The notes under the pieces: generated by a model | The model's database searches: none | The model's input: the letters and a program-made list of their open reading frames with translations, nothing else | Told to the model about the DNA's origin: nothing | Assembly: GCF_042242105.1 (NCBI RefSeq) | Contig: NC_092022.1 | Location: forward strand, 8,986,001-9,050,000 | From: Pempheris klunzingeri | Lineage: Eukaryota > Chordata > Actinopteri > Acropomatiformes > Pempheridae | Length of the DNA stretch: 64,000 bases | Direction: 5' to 3' | Translations under genes and position numbers: made by a program | Shown: piece after piece, positions 9,896-24,800 of the stretch | Layout: every line of letters begins with the position of its first letter | How positions within the stretch are numbered: the stretch's first letter is position 1

Positions 9896-12800
9896 ATGCT
9901 GGCCTGCACAGAGATGATCACCATGTGTCTTCAGTCTGCCAAGCACGAGCACCTGAGAAAGCAGCAGGAGCTTGACCACAACCAAAATCAAGGCACCTCT
10001 CTTGTTCAGGATGTAAGTACACGCTGGCTTTCTGATGTAGAAATGCCATTATACCTTTTCTATCATTTCACATTAAGACCTCTGTCAGATTTATTCCTGT
10101 CTAATAACATGCATGATTGTATCCATGGATTGTATCCATCTCATGAAGGGTCGTCTTTACAAAAGCATCATATGGGAGGGATAACACACCGTCCTTTCAT
10201 TCTGCTCTTTATGAATGGTCCATATTGAAGTGATGCTAGTCAGCCTCCCATTCACTTGTGCCTGATGTTCATTATGTAAGAAAGGTGAGTGCATGCCCGT
10301 TGGTGCGTGAATAACAAAGGAGGTGTCACAACAGTCATCTGACGTAGAAATGCTCTGATTCATTTTTTCTTTTTTAACTTCATAAAGAAGTTGTTTTTAA
10401 TGGGGGTTGCTTTCCATTTTCTTTTTCATGTGGTAATGAGGGTCATGACATTGGTTGTGCTCTACAGTAGCTGAAGCATCCTCAGTGTCCATATAAAACG
10501 TGATATGCTGTACATTTTTAATGAGCAGCCCTCCCTCCGCACAGCTCTAAACAGACACTTAAAAATAGACAGATCCTTGAATGATTTTATCAGGATATTT
10601 CTCAGACTTACACAGGCAGAGGGTTGGATTTACATGCACAGAAATGTTCTAACGCACACATGTAGTGTTTTATTTTAAAACTGCATGTATGTGTTATGCT
10701 CCATGTTTGGAGTCCGTACGCCTATTTTGCCTCTGGTTTACTGAGGACACCAGATATAACAAGCAGCATCATTTCCCGGTCTTGGACTTCCTGGCAGCTG
10801 GCTGTAAATAAAATTCCCCAGTTTCCTCAGGGCAGATTATTGGCCAGCGAGGGCAATATTAGACTGCAGCAAGTACGCATTTGGTTTAAATGCAGTTAGT
10901 ATCCATTCTCTCCAGCCCAACCCTACGTAACGGCCATTTCTTCCCTGAACCCACTACTGTGGCTAATGGACGGACACTTATTCTTTAATAGCTTCACAAA
11001 TTAAGAGCGTGATCAGTGGAAGGCAACTTATCCAACTTGACCTGCACTGATTCTTTTCTCTTGTATCCCTCTGTGTTCCTAAAATTTGAATCCTGCTGCA
11101 TATTTGCAGGATTTAACACAACACTGAGCCCCATTTGTGCTTTTCTTCCTCAGAACAGACTCATTACAGCTCACTTAGACTTGAAGAAGCCTTTTGTGAG
11201 GCTTTTTTTTTTGTCTCTGTCGCTCTTAAAAAAGCTGTTTGTCTATCTATATTTAGACAAGTTGAAGGACTCATTATTTGTTTTAACAGACTCTGTTCTG
11301 CAAAGGCAGTTAGCTTTTACATCCCTGAGAAGTGTTTGGCTGCTCTCTTTGAGATAATAATTTGCTTCAGAGGCTGATGGGATGCCGCATCGTGCATTTC
11401 ATAGATAGCCAGGGATGCGGTAGGTGTTCAGAGGGTGTCAGTTACTCCTCCTGATGTAGCTAAATTGTGTTCAGTAGGACTCAGAATAACATATACTAAC
11501 AGGCTCGAGGGAAATTACAACAGAGCAGCATCTATGTAGCTAATACTGCTTATAGAAGATCTTCATTGGCTCACAACTCTCTCCACTCCACCAACCTCCC
11601 ACTTAACAGCACAAAGGAGGTATAAAGACCAGTAAATCTCCTCCTCGGGTCTCTCCAGAGCTGATGTTTATTGCTCTCAATTTGTTTCCCAGATTTTATG
11701 GAGCAGCTCCCTCTTGGCTTCCTCTGGGGTGTCTTAGACAGGATGCTTACATCAGCATTTCTACAGTTTTTGGGTGATTTGACAGTGATGTTGCAGCCCC
11801 CAGGTTATAAGCCATCTCCTGCATCCAAAAGTCTGCACGCCTGCTTATCAGTCCAGAGGTGTTAAAGGGCCGCACCACTTGGTTTTCATGGTTCCTTTAA
11901 GCTCGAGATGACTACTAACCTTTTTATGTCTGTTTTGGACCTGACTGATATGTCATCCTGGTCAAAAATTGTGGCCAATTTTAGCGCGTCACAGTCTCTC
12001 TGATTGGCTTTGGGGTAAAGGTTATCCAATAAGTGTGAAGACGCCACAGTGCAGAAATGCCAAATTATGTTTGAAAAGGTTTTCGGTTGGAAGTCAACCA
12101 GATGACATAAATAATGACTTGAAAAGCTTTTCTGCTTCTTTGAGTCCTAAAACTGACAAATGGCATTAATTATGATCAGTAAATAATATAACTAAATACA
12201 TAAACAATTAATAGTGCAATATAAATCTCTCCCTTAGCTAATAAAAATAAGAAAATCTATATATGCTATGTATTAATTGTGCTAACTGTATTATTTCTTA
12301 ATGTATTCAATTATTTGCTTATGACATTTAGTCAGTTTGAGCCACATGTTTTTGTTATTTCATAATATATAGGGACATTTAGTTTTTAAGATTTACTTTT
12401 GATGTTTTCCGTTAGTGTCACGTTTTTCAACAAGTTTAGTTTTTAACTATAAAGTGTCTCAATTTGTAAATATCTTGGTCACAACAACATTTAGAACAAA
12501 AAAATCGTTGTTTATGTCGTGATTTTTTCTGATTTATCTCATTTTTTAAAACAAATTTCAGTTGAGTTGTGTAACCCGTCATAGTGAACATCATGTCTGC
12601 ATTAATTTTGGTCAATCAACCGTTCTTGTTTTTTACAGTGCAGACTTTTGTCTGCCCCTAAACTGCATTAGCATGCATTGATAGTGTAACTCAGAAATAC
12701 ATGAAAGCAGACTTGTTTGTTCACTGTGATTGATTACGCAACCTAGTCAAGTTTCAAGACTCAAAACGATGATGCTAAACGACTTTTGTATCGTAGTGGA

Positions 12801-15800
12801 ATTAATGGAAGCCAGCCTGAAGTTGTTGTGAATTTCTAAAACTGTGCAGCATATGTTCAGCAAGTGTATAGTGTATATGATTTGCAAACACATTGATGTA
12901 TAGTCCTTTAAGTGCACTCTGAATTGAACCATATAGGCTGAATGTTTTATTCAGTGCACTCTTTCTAAGTCTGCAGATATGTTCAGTGCTATTTTTGCTC
13001 GTATCGATTCTGTGAGGCTCAGTAAATGTGTCTTGAATGGAGGACGGATGTTGTTAAAAAAATGGGATGTGAGCAGAGCGTATCCAAGCCTTCACACGCC
13101 GTGTTCGAAAGGTGACAGCTGAATGTACGTGCACGGCTCAACTCTGATGATGTAGTTAATCAACCAGCTGAAGGACTCTATTGATCACTGAGCACAAAGA
13201 CAAAACCTTTTACATGAAAGAGGTGCCACTCTGATCTCACACATAACACCTCACACAGTCCACAGACAGATGTGACTCAAAGGTCCTGTGTTACACAGTG
13301 ACAAGGTTGAAGACATTAATGATGATGTTATGACCGTGTTCTCAGCATAAAGTCATGAGCATAAAGGACTGTCGCTGGAAGCAAGCAGGGAAATATCTTA
13401 TAGCAGCATGATCATTCTCAATGCCCAAAGAAAAAAGGAAAACATAAAAGCTATCATTCCAAAGCTCCCCATGGATGCACGTCAAGTCAGCGTTTCATTT
13501 CCTGTCTCATGTCTCTTTTGTTATTGAAATGAGGAAATTATAGCTCCTCTTAAATGTTCTCCTGTGCATGAAGAAAGAGGAATAAGCCCAAAAACTGTTC
13601 GCATTCAGATGGATTGCCTCACATTTGTGGAGACTTGCGTCACTGCTTCTCCAATACACAAAATCCTCTGCCTTTGTGTTGCACTTTATCTCGGTTTATA
13701 GCTACGCATCTAAATTAACTGTTGCCACAACTTCCCCATTACTGCTCAAAACTTCTGAAATCATTGATGTATGTATTCAATGCTTTCCACTGTCTTTTTG
13801 TTATTTGTGCCTGTACCCAAAGCTAAAAACTTAAACATGATCCTCTCCTCTCATTGCAGATATTACGCCGGGCAGACAAAAATGGTGAGTAAGCAAAATG
13901 TGCAGCTAATTAGATTATGCCGCTAATTAAATCTCCATTAAAATCTGTTTGAAGGAGTTGCACTCAACTCCTTTGATGGCTCTGCTCAGACAGACGGCCT
14001 GTTTTGGCTTTGAGGGGATTTATGTGACCTTGGTGGAACTTATCTTAGGTTGCTATCCTTGAGAGATCCAGGTAGAAAGGATATAAATAACCAAGGTCAG
14101 GTTGCAGCTGCATCTTTTTGGTTTTGTGACTTGATTGGATTTGGCAGGATGAGGTCCTTTGATGCAGCAGCTTGCCATGCAATGCTAAGTGACATCCAAT
14201 GATACTGTTGATCCTCAGTGAGACTGCAACATGTATATACCAAATGTTTTCTTTGGTTGAAAATGCATTAGTTTTAACTCTAAAAATAATTTTAAAAAAA
14301 TGCACTTGAGACTTGTACCTAATGTGGATTTAATGTACTCCCCCTGCAAACATATCACTGACGATTTGTTTAATGTGTTACAATGTTATATTTAAATCCC
14401 CCTTTTTTCTTCAAAGGAAATCTTCCCTGTAAATATCTCCAGGGAAAAGACAGAACATTCATATCTGCATGAAAAACAGTGCTGACAAACAGGAAAATGT
14501 TTTTGCTCTTAATTTTTTATTCGTGCACTGCATCTTCATTTAATGGAATGTAAAATGCAAAAGGGGCAAGTGATTAATGCATCTGGTGTATCTACGAACT
14601 TTGATGCGTTTCCTCAGGAGAAGGTGAACGTGTTACATAAGAGCAGGATTAATGATGCAACATGTGCCGCCATGAGCAGGGCTTGTCTGGGGTGTCTCAC
14701 GGCCCGTGTGGAGATATTTAGATACAAAAAAAACTTTGGTTTGTGAATAATGGAAGAGCCCTTAAAAGATGTTTTCCTTTGAAGGAAATAGTGGGAGGAT
14801 TTTTATTTCGTTGCGTCTCAATTATCGTGTGAATTAAAGGAAAAATCACAATAGCTGAAAACGCAAGACCGGTTGTTTTTTTTTTTTTTTTATAAAAATA
14901 GATGTTGACTCCATTTCAATATAAATTACATGTATTTTGTGAAGCCTCAAGTCCCCTCCCTGTGTATTTTCTTTCCACCCGCCACCCTCCAGCACTCACA
15001 CAATGCTTTTATTTTTCGCTCTTTATAGAAGGAAGGAAAATAAAAGCCAGAGCAGAAAACTGTGGCATGTTGGTGGTATTTATCTTCAATTTGCAGCTGA
15101 GCTCTGCTTGGTTCTTGTCTTCACAAACTCCCTGAATCGTGCACCCGAGAGGCAAGTGCCTCCTACCAATCAGCACTGAGTGGGCTGCCATGATATGCCT
15201 GGAGCACTGCGGATTTACCACATAATGAGGGCTGGCTACCAACCCACTGCACTCTATTCCTCCATGCTATTGTAATGAGCGATTACATTTTTTAAAAGTG
15301 CAAAACGATTGTGTAAGTACAAGAGTATAAAGTAGTATTCGCCAGACTTGTGCTGAGAATAATCTCTTATGCGGTGTACACAGTGATACACAATGTGATT
15401 TGATGAAACTGAAGGTGCGATCATTGATGTTAGAATCCCTTTATTTAGTGCTATTTATTTTTCTTATCATGAGGAAAACCCCATTAAGAAACACTGACTA
15501 GTTAGCAATTAAATCCATTGAAGCTAAATGAACCCTGATGGAAGAGCGATGCACTTGGTGCGATAAGTCACAGATTTGCCTTCAGGAGACCTTCAAAACA
15601 AACACACTTAAGTACCATTATCTGAGCCGCATTGTTGTTGCAGGCAGTGGGCTGAAAAATGATTTGTCAAGGCCATTGATTGGTTTCACACACCACACTA
15701 GTTTAATCACATGGATGAGTATTGTTTGATTGTTCCATGATTGTATACTGGAAAACAGCTTCCATGAAAGTGTAAGGTGCATGATGTGATTTTTCCCTTT

Positions 15801-18800
15801 CCTCTCCAGACACTCAGAATCATGGCGAGGTTTCTGCCTCGCACGCTCGATAACTTGCAGTGTTTAATTAATGGTGTATTCAGCGCTGTAGCAGAAAGGA
15901 TTGTAGACTACAGCAGAATCCTCAAAGGGTGCACTGATGTACAAAAGCACTGCAGCTTTGAATGAAAAAGAGAAACATTGTGAGTAGCTTGTGACAAGCA
16001 GATATTGTCAGGTCATTTATCCATTGACTGTTTTATCAATAACGTCCCTCCTTTAATTAGTCCTAACCTAAATATGTTGCGCAATATTGAAAATAGCTGA
16101 AAGTTGAAATTCTGTACTTGGTTCACTGTTTCTCTATAAAATTAGTTATTTATTGTTTCTGTCTACTCTTCAGTCTATTCTTAACTCTCATATTCTCCTG
16201 AATTGCAATGATGGGCTTCATTTACCGCTGCCACAGTTTTACCACTTTTAGCTTTAGGGTTCCCTAAAATTGCTGGAAACATATGAGCTCCAGCACAGGG
16301 AGAGATTTTCATTTAGGTCACTGTTAGAGTCGCATTTTTATCCAGCGTGAAGTGAGACAATTTGAGCATGTAAGCTGTCTTGCTCCCGTCGTGCGGTACT
16401 GATTTATCATCCATCTGAACAACACTTTAAATTTCCCTGCAGAGGTGTTGTATTGGCAGTTGTTACTCACAAAGCCTCTGGATCAATTGCTCATATGTGA
16501 AACCTATCTGCAACTGATTTTTAAAATTAATTTGCAACAGAAATCTGGAATCAACAAATGTTTGTCGTATTGGAAAAAATGACTGAAATTATTAACTGAT
16601 TATCCAAATTGTTGTTGATGGACTAATGGAACAAATCCTCCAACATGAATAGCAAAACAGGCTGTTTGTTAATGCTTTATGAAATGATCCAAATGAGCAT
16701 TTCCTGACCTGTTTTCACTACAGTTGAGTTAAAGTTAAGGTTTGGTGCAATTCAGGCAACTAAAAGTTATCAAAGCATCACTCTGCCTCAGCCTTTGCTT
16801 CTAGGCGATAACAGTCTTTATTCCCACAGCTCAAGATCAAGCATTCTACCAGTGCAGCTCTGCTCTCTGAGAAACAGGGAGCACTTGCACATTACGCCAT
16901 CTGAGCTGTAGTGTAACTTGTACTCAGGTGTCTAATTGGGTGTGAATCTACACCAAAGCATTTCTGATGGAGAAAGCTGGAGAATGAGTCAGTGGTGCAA
17001 CACACTGTGTTTACTCCCACATCATGTGGAAAGAAGATTTTTTTTTTTTACAGGGAAGGAAGATAGGAATTAGAATTTTGCCTTCTCTGATAGTTTCATC
17101 TTCAAGATAATTTTTTTTATGATAATGATAATTCCAGCTCAGGTTTAACATAGCCAGACCACAACTAATTCTCAGTAAAGACACAGATTTCCATTTTTGC
17201 AAAACAGTGTTACTTTATGTAATAAATACAGAATGCATCTTACTGAAATCAGAAGCAGATCCCTTCTGGAAATGTATCATTTTGCTAATAAGCCTTTGCT
17301 GCAAATGCATCATGTCCAGAGCCATCCGCTGTGTAAGCTGGCAAGAAGTCAAAATAGTTCTTATAAACTAACAGATGATATGATTTACTGTTGGCTCAGG
17401 CCTATCAGTCTGAGCTCAGTTGCCTGGCGGGGATCTGAGAGCTGGGTCTCCAAAGGTTTCAGTGCTAACAGAGCAAAGCTGCCGAGATGGAGGCGAGATC
17501 TCATTATCGTCTGAAGTTTGTTCGCTATTGAGGTCTGCTCTGACTACTCAAACTAGCCCTCAATCCTTGCTCCCAATTTCCTCGGGACCCTACAGGCCCA
17601 TTAGCACGCAGCCCCAGACGTTGCAAATCAAACGTGGAACATGCTTATCTTAAACAGATGTTTGTCCTTGAGTTTATCCTCTGAGCTGCATTAACTACAC
17701 GCTGGTATAAGATTTGCTGATGTGCAAGTTTTGTTTATGTGATTGTTACCAAGTTGCAATGGGAGAAAGAAATTGTAGCAGAAATGGTAACATTGGGTAA
17801 ATTATTATTCAGTACCAGGTTTTAGCAGTGAGGGTAAAAAGCATTCCGGAAGAAAATGTGGTACTCAATTAGATCATTATTACTCCAGCTGGATCAGATC
17901 ACTTACAAATAATGATTTGCTACAGTAATGGGATTGGAAATGAGGTAAATGACTGTTTAATTCAGTTTTATGGGGGGAGTGTTGTTCTTCCCTTCAAGTT
18001 TTGTCCTTGACAGAGGTTTTAGAATGAAATAAGAACGGATCTTGGGACCATGACAATTGATGTAGTGAGGTACTTTGTAGCCACGCCTCTGAGCGTATCA
18101 CTGGAATTAATTTAGTATTGTGAGGCCAAGGTAGCCTTGTTTCATTATATTGAATAATGAACAAACTCTTCTTCATTAAGGTGATAAAACCTCTCAGGCT
18201 TTAGTGAGGTGTAATTTTGCTTCGGGTTTCTCTTCCTTTCAGACGACGGGAAGCTGTCCATGGAGGAGTTCCACTCGTACTTCACTGATGGTATCCTCAG
18301 TGACGAGCAGATGCAGGAGCTGTACCACTCCATCGACAGGCAGCAGACAGAGTAAGCTCATCTTCCTTTTGGATGTCCTCCACCTCCGCTGCCATCTGTG
18401 GCCCCTCCTCCTCTCCCGCTGCCTGGCAGTGAGATGTCAGCACCTCACTTCAATGGAGATTATGTCAATATTCCACAGAGAGCCTTAATTCTGGCGTGAA
18501 AGCCCCAGAGTTTGCAGCACTCTGCTTGCACGCTGATGAGCATAAATACGATTGTGAAATATGTAAACATTTGCCTGTGCCGCCAGCTTACAATTATAAT
18601 TGAAAAACATTTATTGGAATTTAAAAAGGTTTGATAATATTGCAAATAACACCAAAGGGGGTGCTTTGATGTGTCTGTAAGACACAATACTGATGAAATA
18701 GAAATGCTATCACTGTATGCTGTTGGCGTCACTGAAGTACCAACCAATCACCGTAAGAATGACCCCTCAGCAACTGCAGCTTTAGCTCCACCCTCGATTG

Positions 18801-21800
18801 TGCAGCTTAACTTCACCTTTGCACTTCAAACAATATAAATATGTATAAAAAGACGACAAGAAAGCTTACAATTTACAACAAATTGAACACAGCAGTGTAT
18901 TAATTTGGCAAATCGATATATTAAAACTAGATGTTGGCTGATGGCATAGAAAGAGAGACTCAAATCCCTTTATTAATGAGCTGCTAACATTTATAACTGC
19001 AGACAATAAACTTTTGCCTCACAGAGTGCTGTTGCTTTATAATAGCTTGGACCAAAGTGGACCGTCACACTGACATCTCTCTAATTAATCTCTCTAATCT
19101 CTTCTTGCCTTTTTCTTATTGTCTCACAGCAACCTGGACATAGACAAACTCTCAGGTAATTATGTGTCTTTATTTAACTCATTTTGCTGATAAAATCACT
19201 CTTAAAACTTTATTAGTAGTATTAAGTTCCCTTTTATGTATCACAGAAGCCAAATGTTTCATAGTTTTAGTGTTTACTAAAGCTGTGTGATGATGACCAT
19301 AATTCAAACACTCACATAACCCCAGTCTGAATGGCAAATTACTTTAATTTATGGATTTATTCCCTTCTACTTGAAAGCACCACTGATCAGTGTACTGATC
19401 AGACACAAAGCAATTTGAAAGTGCTTAACAAATCTGCTTCTCCTCCAGAGTACTTCACGCCATATCTGGGAGAATATGTCAACGTCCTGTCTGCTCTGGA
19501 AAAGCTGAACGTCGCCATCTTGAAGGCCATGGATAAAACTAAAGAGGTGGGTGATGAAGACTTTCCACTCTGCACCGTGTTGATTGTCAAAGCATCATTA
19601 AAAGTAGCATGACATCAGCAGACTATCATCCATTTCGACAACATTTATAAGCATCCTTTGTACCTCCAAGCATTCGTTCAGGCTTTTTTGTTTGTGCCTC
19701 AGCTGTCAGTTTGTAACCCTGTCAGAGTCTCTGAGATCACTCTGTTGTGGCGGCGGTACAGAAGAAAGGAAAACTGCCCAGCATGACTGACTGTCTGCTA
19801 TATCTGCTCTGCTTCTCCTCACCGATAATAAATCGTCAAGCATGAGCTCACACAACTTTACAAGGCGAGCTGTGTTTTTCAGAAATGTCCTCCTCTAACA
19901 AGATAGTTGGTGTAAGCTTTTTGGTGTAAGAAACATGGCAGCTGTTTGTCTCTGTAAATCAGCTGGATAGCCAGTAAAGAGGATGGTGCAGGTATTGATT
20001 ACTATGACGGTCAAATAGCTGCAACATTCCTTATTGAATAATCTGTTGGTTATTTTTCTACAACTATGCTAACAGCTCTGTGAGGCTTTTCTCAGGCACA
20101 GTGGTGCCTTGAGCTAAATGCTAATGTAAGCATGCTAACATGCTCAGAATGATGGTGCTAACATCCTTATGTTAACCAGATAAACCACCATTACCATGGT
20201 TATCGTCTTAATTTAGAGTGTTAGCTTTGCTAATTAGCACTAAATAGAAATTACAGCCGAGACAGATGATAAAGCTATTTGGCCATAAACCAAAATATTG
20301 GACAAATTAAAATGTTTGAGATGATGATGTTTAAAGATTCAAGATTCAAAGTGTTTGTTATCATATGCACAGTAAGGAAACATGTTTCCCTGTTCAATGA
20401 AATTCTTTCCTTGCTGTCCGCAATGAATGCCAAACAATTTAAGTATAAATAGTTACAAGATAAAAATAAATAAAAAGGCAATTTAGAAGGCAGCATGTGA
20501 AAAAAGAAATATAATAGAAGAAAATGTAACGGATCATCACCAAAGTTCCTGCCGAGGACATCATGGCAAACCATCCAACAATTATGAAGACAATTCGCTT
20601 AAAACCTAGTGTGAACGTCACAGTGGCACCACAGGAAAAAGGTATGGGATCACAGAAGTAATCATAAATGTGTGTGCAAAATTTCATGGCAATCCATTCA
20701 GTAATATAACACCAGTAGGGTAGCTAATAAGAACCCAAAGATATTCAAGTGATGTATAAAAATCAGATTAAAGCAGCAAATCCTCACATTAGGGGAGCTT
20801 GAACCAGATGAGTACATTTTCAGTCATTTTCTTTCTACGGATTAATGCTGTTGAGTGTTCAGCACTAGATGTCATGTTAACTTTGATGTCACCATAGAGT
20901 AGATAGACAGCTTTTTCAACATGATGCAGACCATTGTATCAACATCTATTTCGAGATCAAAATGTTTGCTTCAAACAAAAATCATGTTTGCAAGTGAATA
21001 AGATTTCCCCTGGCAACATACAGTATGTATCTATGTTCTTACTGCTGCTAACTTGTGTAATTTACAACTTCACATGACTACGCTTCGTTGACCATTTGAC
21101 ATTACATTGAATATTTTTTTTAGCCTTTTTTTCAAAACCAGTATCCAGTAACCTTTATCATATCATGATTTCATACCTTTGATTACATTGCTCATTCATT
21201 CCATCCTAATTGTAAACTTAAGAAAAAGGGCTTTTGAGATGAAATAGAGATCAATGCTGTTCGGTTCAAAAGAGTGAAACTTTTACACCATTTCTTTTAC
21301 ATGTACATCCAGATAATGAGACACAGTATCTCATCATACCACCAGCCTTGAATTGTGAAACATGCTAATTAGAGCGTTATGAAATTGTGTTAAGAAGCCT
21401 GGTCGAGCAGACCCGTATATTCCATGAGCTGTAGAGGGGATTAAAGTGTCTGCCCTGGCATGCAGGGCTAATCATGTTGTTTTAGGCAAACCACTAAAAA
21501 GATCAACATCAAAGAACTTCCACTAAGACATAATCAATAGCTCAGCTCATTCTTTATTGATTTCTGCTAACCCACCACGTTGAGCCAACTGGTGAATGTT
21601 TATTTCTATTTGAGTCTGGACTATGATTAGATAGCTAGTCAGACGTGGATGCAGACTTATAATGAGTTTTTTTTTTTTAATGTGGTTTGCAGCAGCTTTT
21701 TTTTGTTCTTCACTGCAGTACAGGAAGTGGGTGTTACCGATGATAGTAAGAGAGAGCACACAGGGTGATAGTAGAGCGTACATGACAGTAACGAAGGCTG

Positions 21801-24800
21801 ACAAACCCCCCAGCTGTCCAACTGATCTGACGTAAGATGTCCTCAACATAACTGCTCCACAAACACACAGACATATTTCAGCTGCTCTGATCTTTTTCTC
21901 TTTCAGTGTCTTTCTCTCTTTTTTAATCCGAGTCTATCATTCGGTCAGACGCACACTTCTCCTCCTCCCTCTTTTATTCCCTTTCTCTGTGTATCCATCT
22001 TCTTCCAACACTGCGTTCTCCTCTGGCTCCTTTTCTCTTTCCCCTTCTCTATATCACCCGTGCCTTTCTAAAACTCATGCATTTTTCATGTTGCTATTAG
22101 TCAGTCAAAAAGCTTTCTTTTCCCTGAAGAGCAGATGCTGTTTTAGTCATCCTGTGATCCGCCTTAGTTATTCAATTCTTTTTGCTAAACCAAACATAAA
22201 ACTGATCTTATAGCAGAGCTCACTGACCACTTAGACTCCCATATAGCTTTAGGCAGAGATATGGGTAAAACTTTTACATGAACTTCGGATTATAATGTTT
22301 TCAACAATGCCTGGAAAAGCAAACAGTAAAATGATGAAATCAGCAGACTAGAATGTATCCTCTGTGTTGTTGTGGTGTCCGGAGATAAAAAGAAAACATC
22401 CACTGTGGTGTCGCAGCTCCACTGTTTTGAAAAGAAAGAAGAAGAAAGGAAGAAAAGCACAGAGGTCCATGACTCATGTAGTGCAGCGTCTCTGCTGCTG
22501 AGAAAACAGAGCTCATTGAAAACAGGATTCCAGCAAGCTTGTGGTCCTTTTTTCCAAACGTCTCCCTGTTATTTTTTCTGAACTCGATTTTGTTGCACCA
22601 CAGGGTCCTGAAGGGTGACGGGGCTCATTATCCACAAAAACTGTGCTCGCAACAAAAACCAGCAGCCACTGAATTGTATAGTTCTGAGAAAGGTTTTTGC
22701 AGACCGGCACCAAACAACCACACATCATCATAATATTACTCTCCAGTTCATGGAGTGCTTCGCATTCATTAACTCAGGGTAATCTACACCGTGTGTGTTT
22801 GTAGCAGGTTGGAATAATGCTGTTTTAACTTGGTTCCTCTGACCAGATAACTGCAACAAGATCTTATTTCTTTTTTAAAGGGGGATTGAAAACATAATCC
22901 AAAGAGACCACAAACTACTTCAAAGGTTTTAAGGGTGTTAAGAGATGGTGGATTATCTGAGAACCAGCTCCCTTCTCAAAAATCTGAGCATAACATGAAC
23001 AAAGAATCGGTATGCTGTTTGGACTTGCAGCTATTCCCTCATGTGATCACAGTTCATGTGAATTGAAGATTAACATGGAGACATGTCCATTATATCAACT
23101 ACAAAAACACCAACATTTCTTGGACTAATGATAACAAGTGAATGAATAATATTACTTTAATTGTTTTCCCTCCATCATGGCTGGTTAAATCCTTTCATTT
23201 TTACCTTTTCTATTCAGGAGTATCAGGGTTCGTCAGTGCTTGGTCAGTTTGTGACACGCTTCCTGCTGAGGGAGACCTCCACCCAGCTGCAGTCCCTTCA
23301 GTCATCACTGGACTGCGCCATGGATGCTGTTCATGACCAGGGCTGCACAGGGAGGAGGACACTGAAGAAGCCTGAGGACCTGCCTATCCAGAGGATGGCC
23401 AAACGCCCCGGCCGACGCATCCAGAAGAACATGTGTCTCTCCCCGACTGACCCCTACTCTGGCATGCTCACCACAGGTACGTTTCAAGAACAAAATAGTG
23501 GAGGAAATGTTTGACCAATACTGGACATTTAAAAGGGCTTATTGCAGCGGTTTCGCATAGGAGGACCCTCACAGAAGTTTATCCAAAATACAACATGCAT
23601 CACTTTGACGTACTGTCAGTGTTCAGACTTTGTGTGCTGTGTTGTGCTAATGTTGTGTTTTGGGGGTCAGGGGTCAGCGTGGAGCCAGACAACCACTGGG
23701 GCTCTCAGATCAACCAACTGGAGCAGCTCATAGACAAACTGGAGTGTGAGGTTTGTGTCCTTCCAGTCTTTACGCTAAGCTTAATAAACCATCTAGACAG
23801 ACATGAGCGTGGTATCAGTCTGTCAACAAGAAAACAAATAAGTATTTCAAAAAAATGTTGATCTGTAGATAGAATAAGATAAGATAAACATCCAAATAAT
23901 GGCTTGAATCACCTCAAGAAGCAAAATTAAGGTGCAAAAGGGTCAAAGCAATTGAAAAAGTTATATGAATCCCATCTCTAAATGTAGAGTCTTTTGAATA
24001 AGAGGACATTCAGGGACTTTAAATGGCGATATCACTGGCATATCTGAAAAGTGGGAGCCAGAGGACCACATCCACCTTGTACTCCTGAGGGCTACACTAA
24101 CGTGTTTTAATTTCTGTGTTAGAAAGACAGAAATTTGCTGCCAAAAGGTTTGTCTCATGAGGGAGAATTGCTTTTTGTGACGTGTAAGCAGGTTTAACTA
24201 CAGAAGCTCAGCTGTTGTCAAGCAGACCGTACGAGGCCTGCTGGGTGTTTGCAGATACGCAGAGTTTGCCCTGCTGTATGGGATCCAACATGTTGTCAGA
24301 GGGGATGATTTTTACAAAGTCCATGTGGATGTTGAGGCCAGTGGTACAAACCGCATTGAACTACACACACTGGATGTCACGCATAAGGCATCAGTCTGTG
24401 AATGCATGCTTCAATCAAACTGGACTCAAGGCTTCATTGAGCCAGTGAGACACAGCAGTTGTTCATAAATTTGATAGTCTGCACAGATATTGATGCATTA
24501 GTGCTGCACAGATTTAACCCTGCTATTGGGGCTCTGGGATAACAGATGTCCTTAAAATTTACAAAATGCCACAATATTTTGCCTGCAGGCCTAAAGAGAA
24601 ACAGAATAGCTCATTAGTGCTGTTGTGGGATTCATTTCATTTTTGAATCTTGCTTTTGCTCTTATAATATCAAATATTTATCTGAAAGTATACATGAGGT
24701 TTTTTTTCAAGGTTAGATTTCCAACCTGCAAGGACAATGAGCTAGCCTGCCAACATTAATAATTCAATTGTGTTATCTTGGCCATACAGGCAATTATATA

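Larger units (their letters stand above)
19547..23217 (+). other. necab3: necab3 intron 5
   Basis: This 3.7 kb intron contains a dispersed repeat broken by another insertion (about 20050-20715, listed separately). A pyrimidine-rich stretch spans about 21900-22080. No coding frame is supported. Confidence 0.6.

Noticed and set aside
21547..21849. 100-codon minus-strand frame in a necab3 intron
   Set aside because: Intronic, AT-rich, no splice context and no domain.
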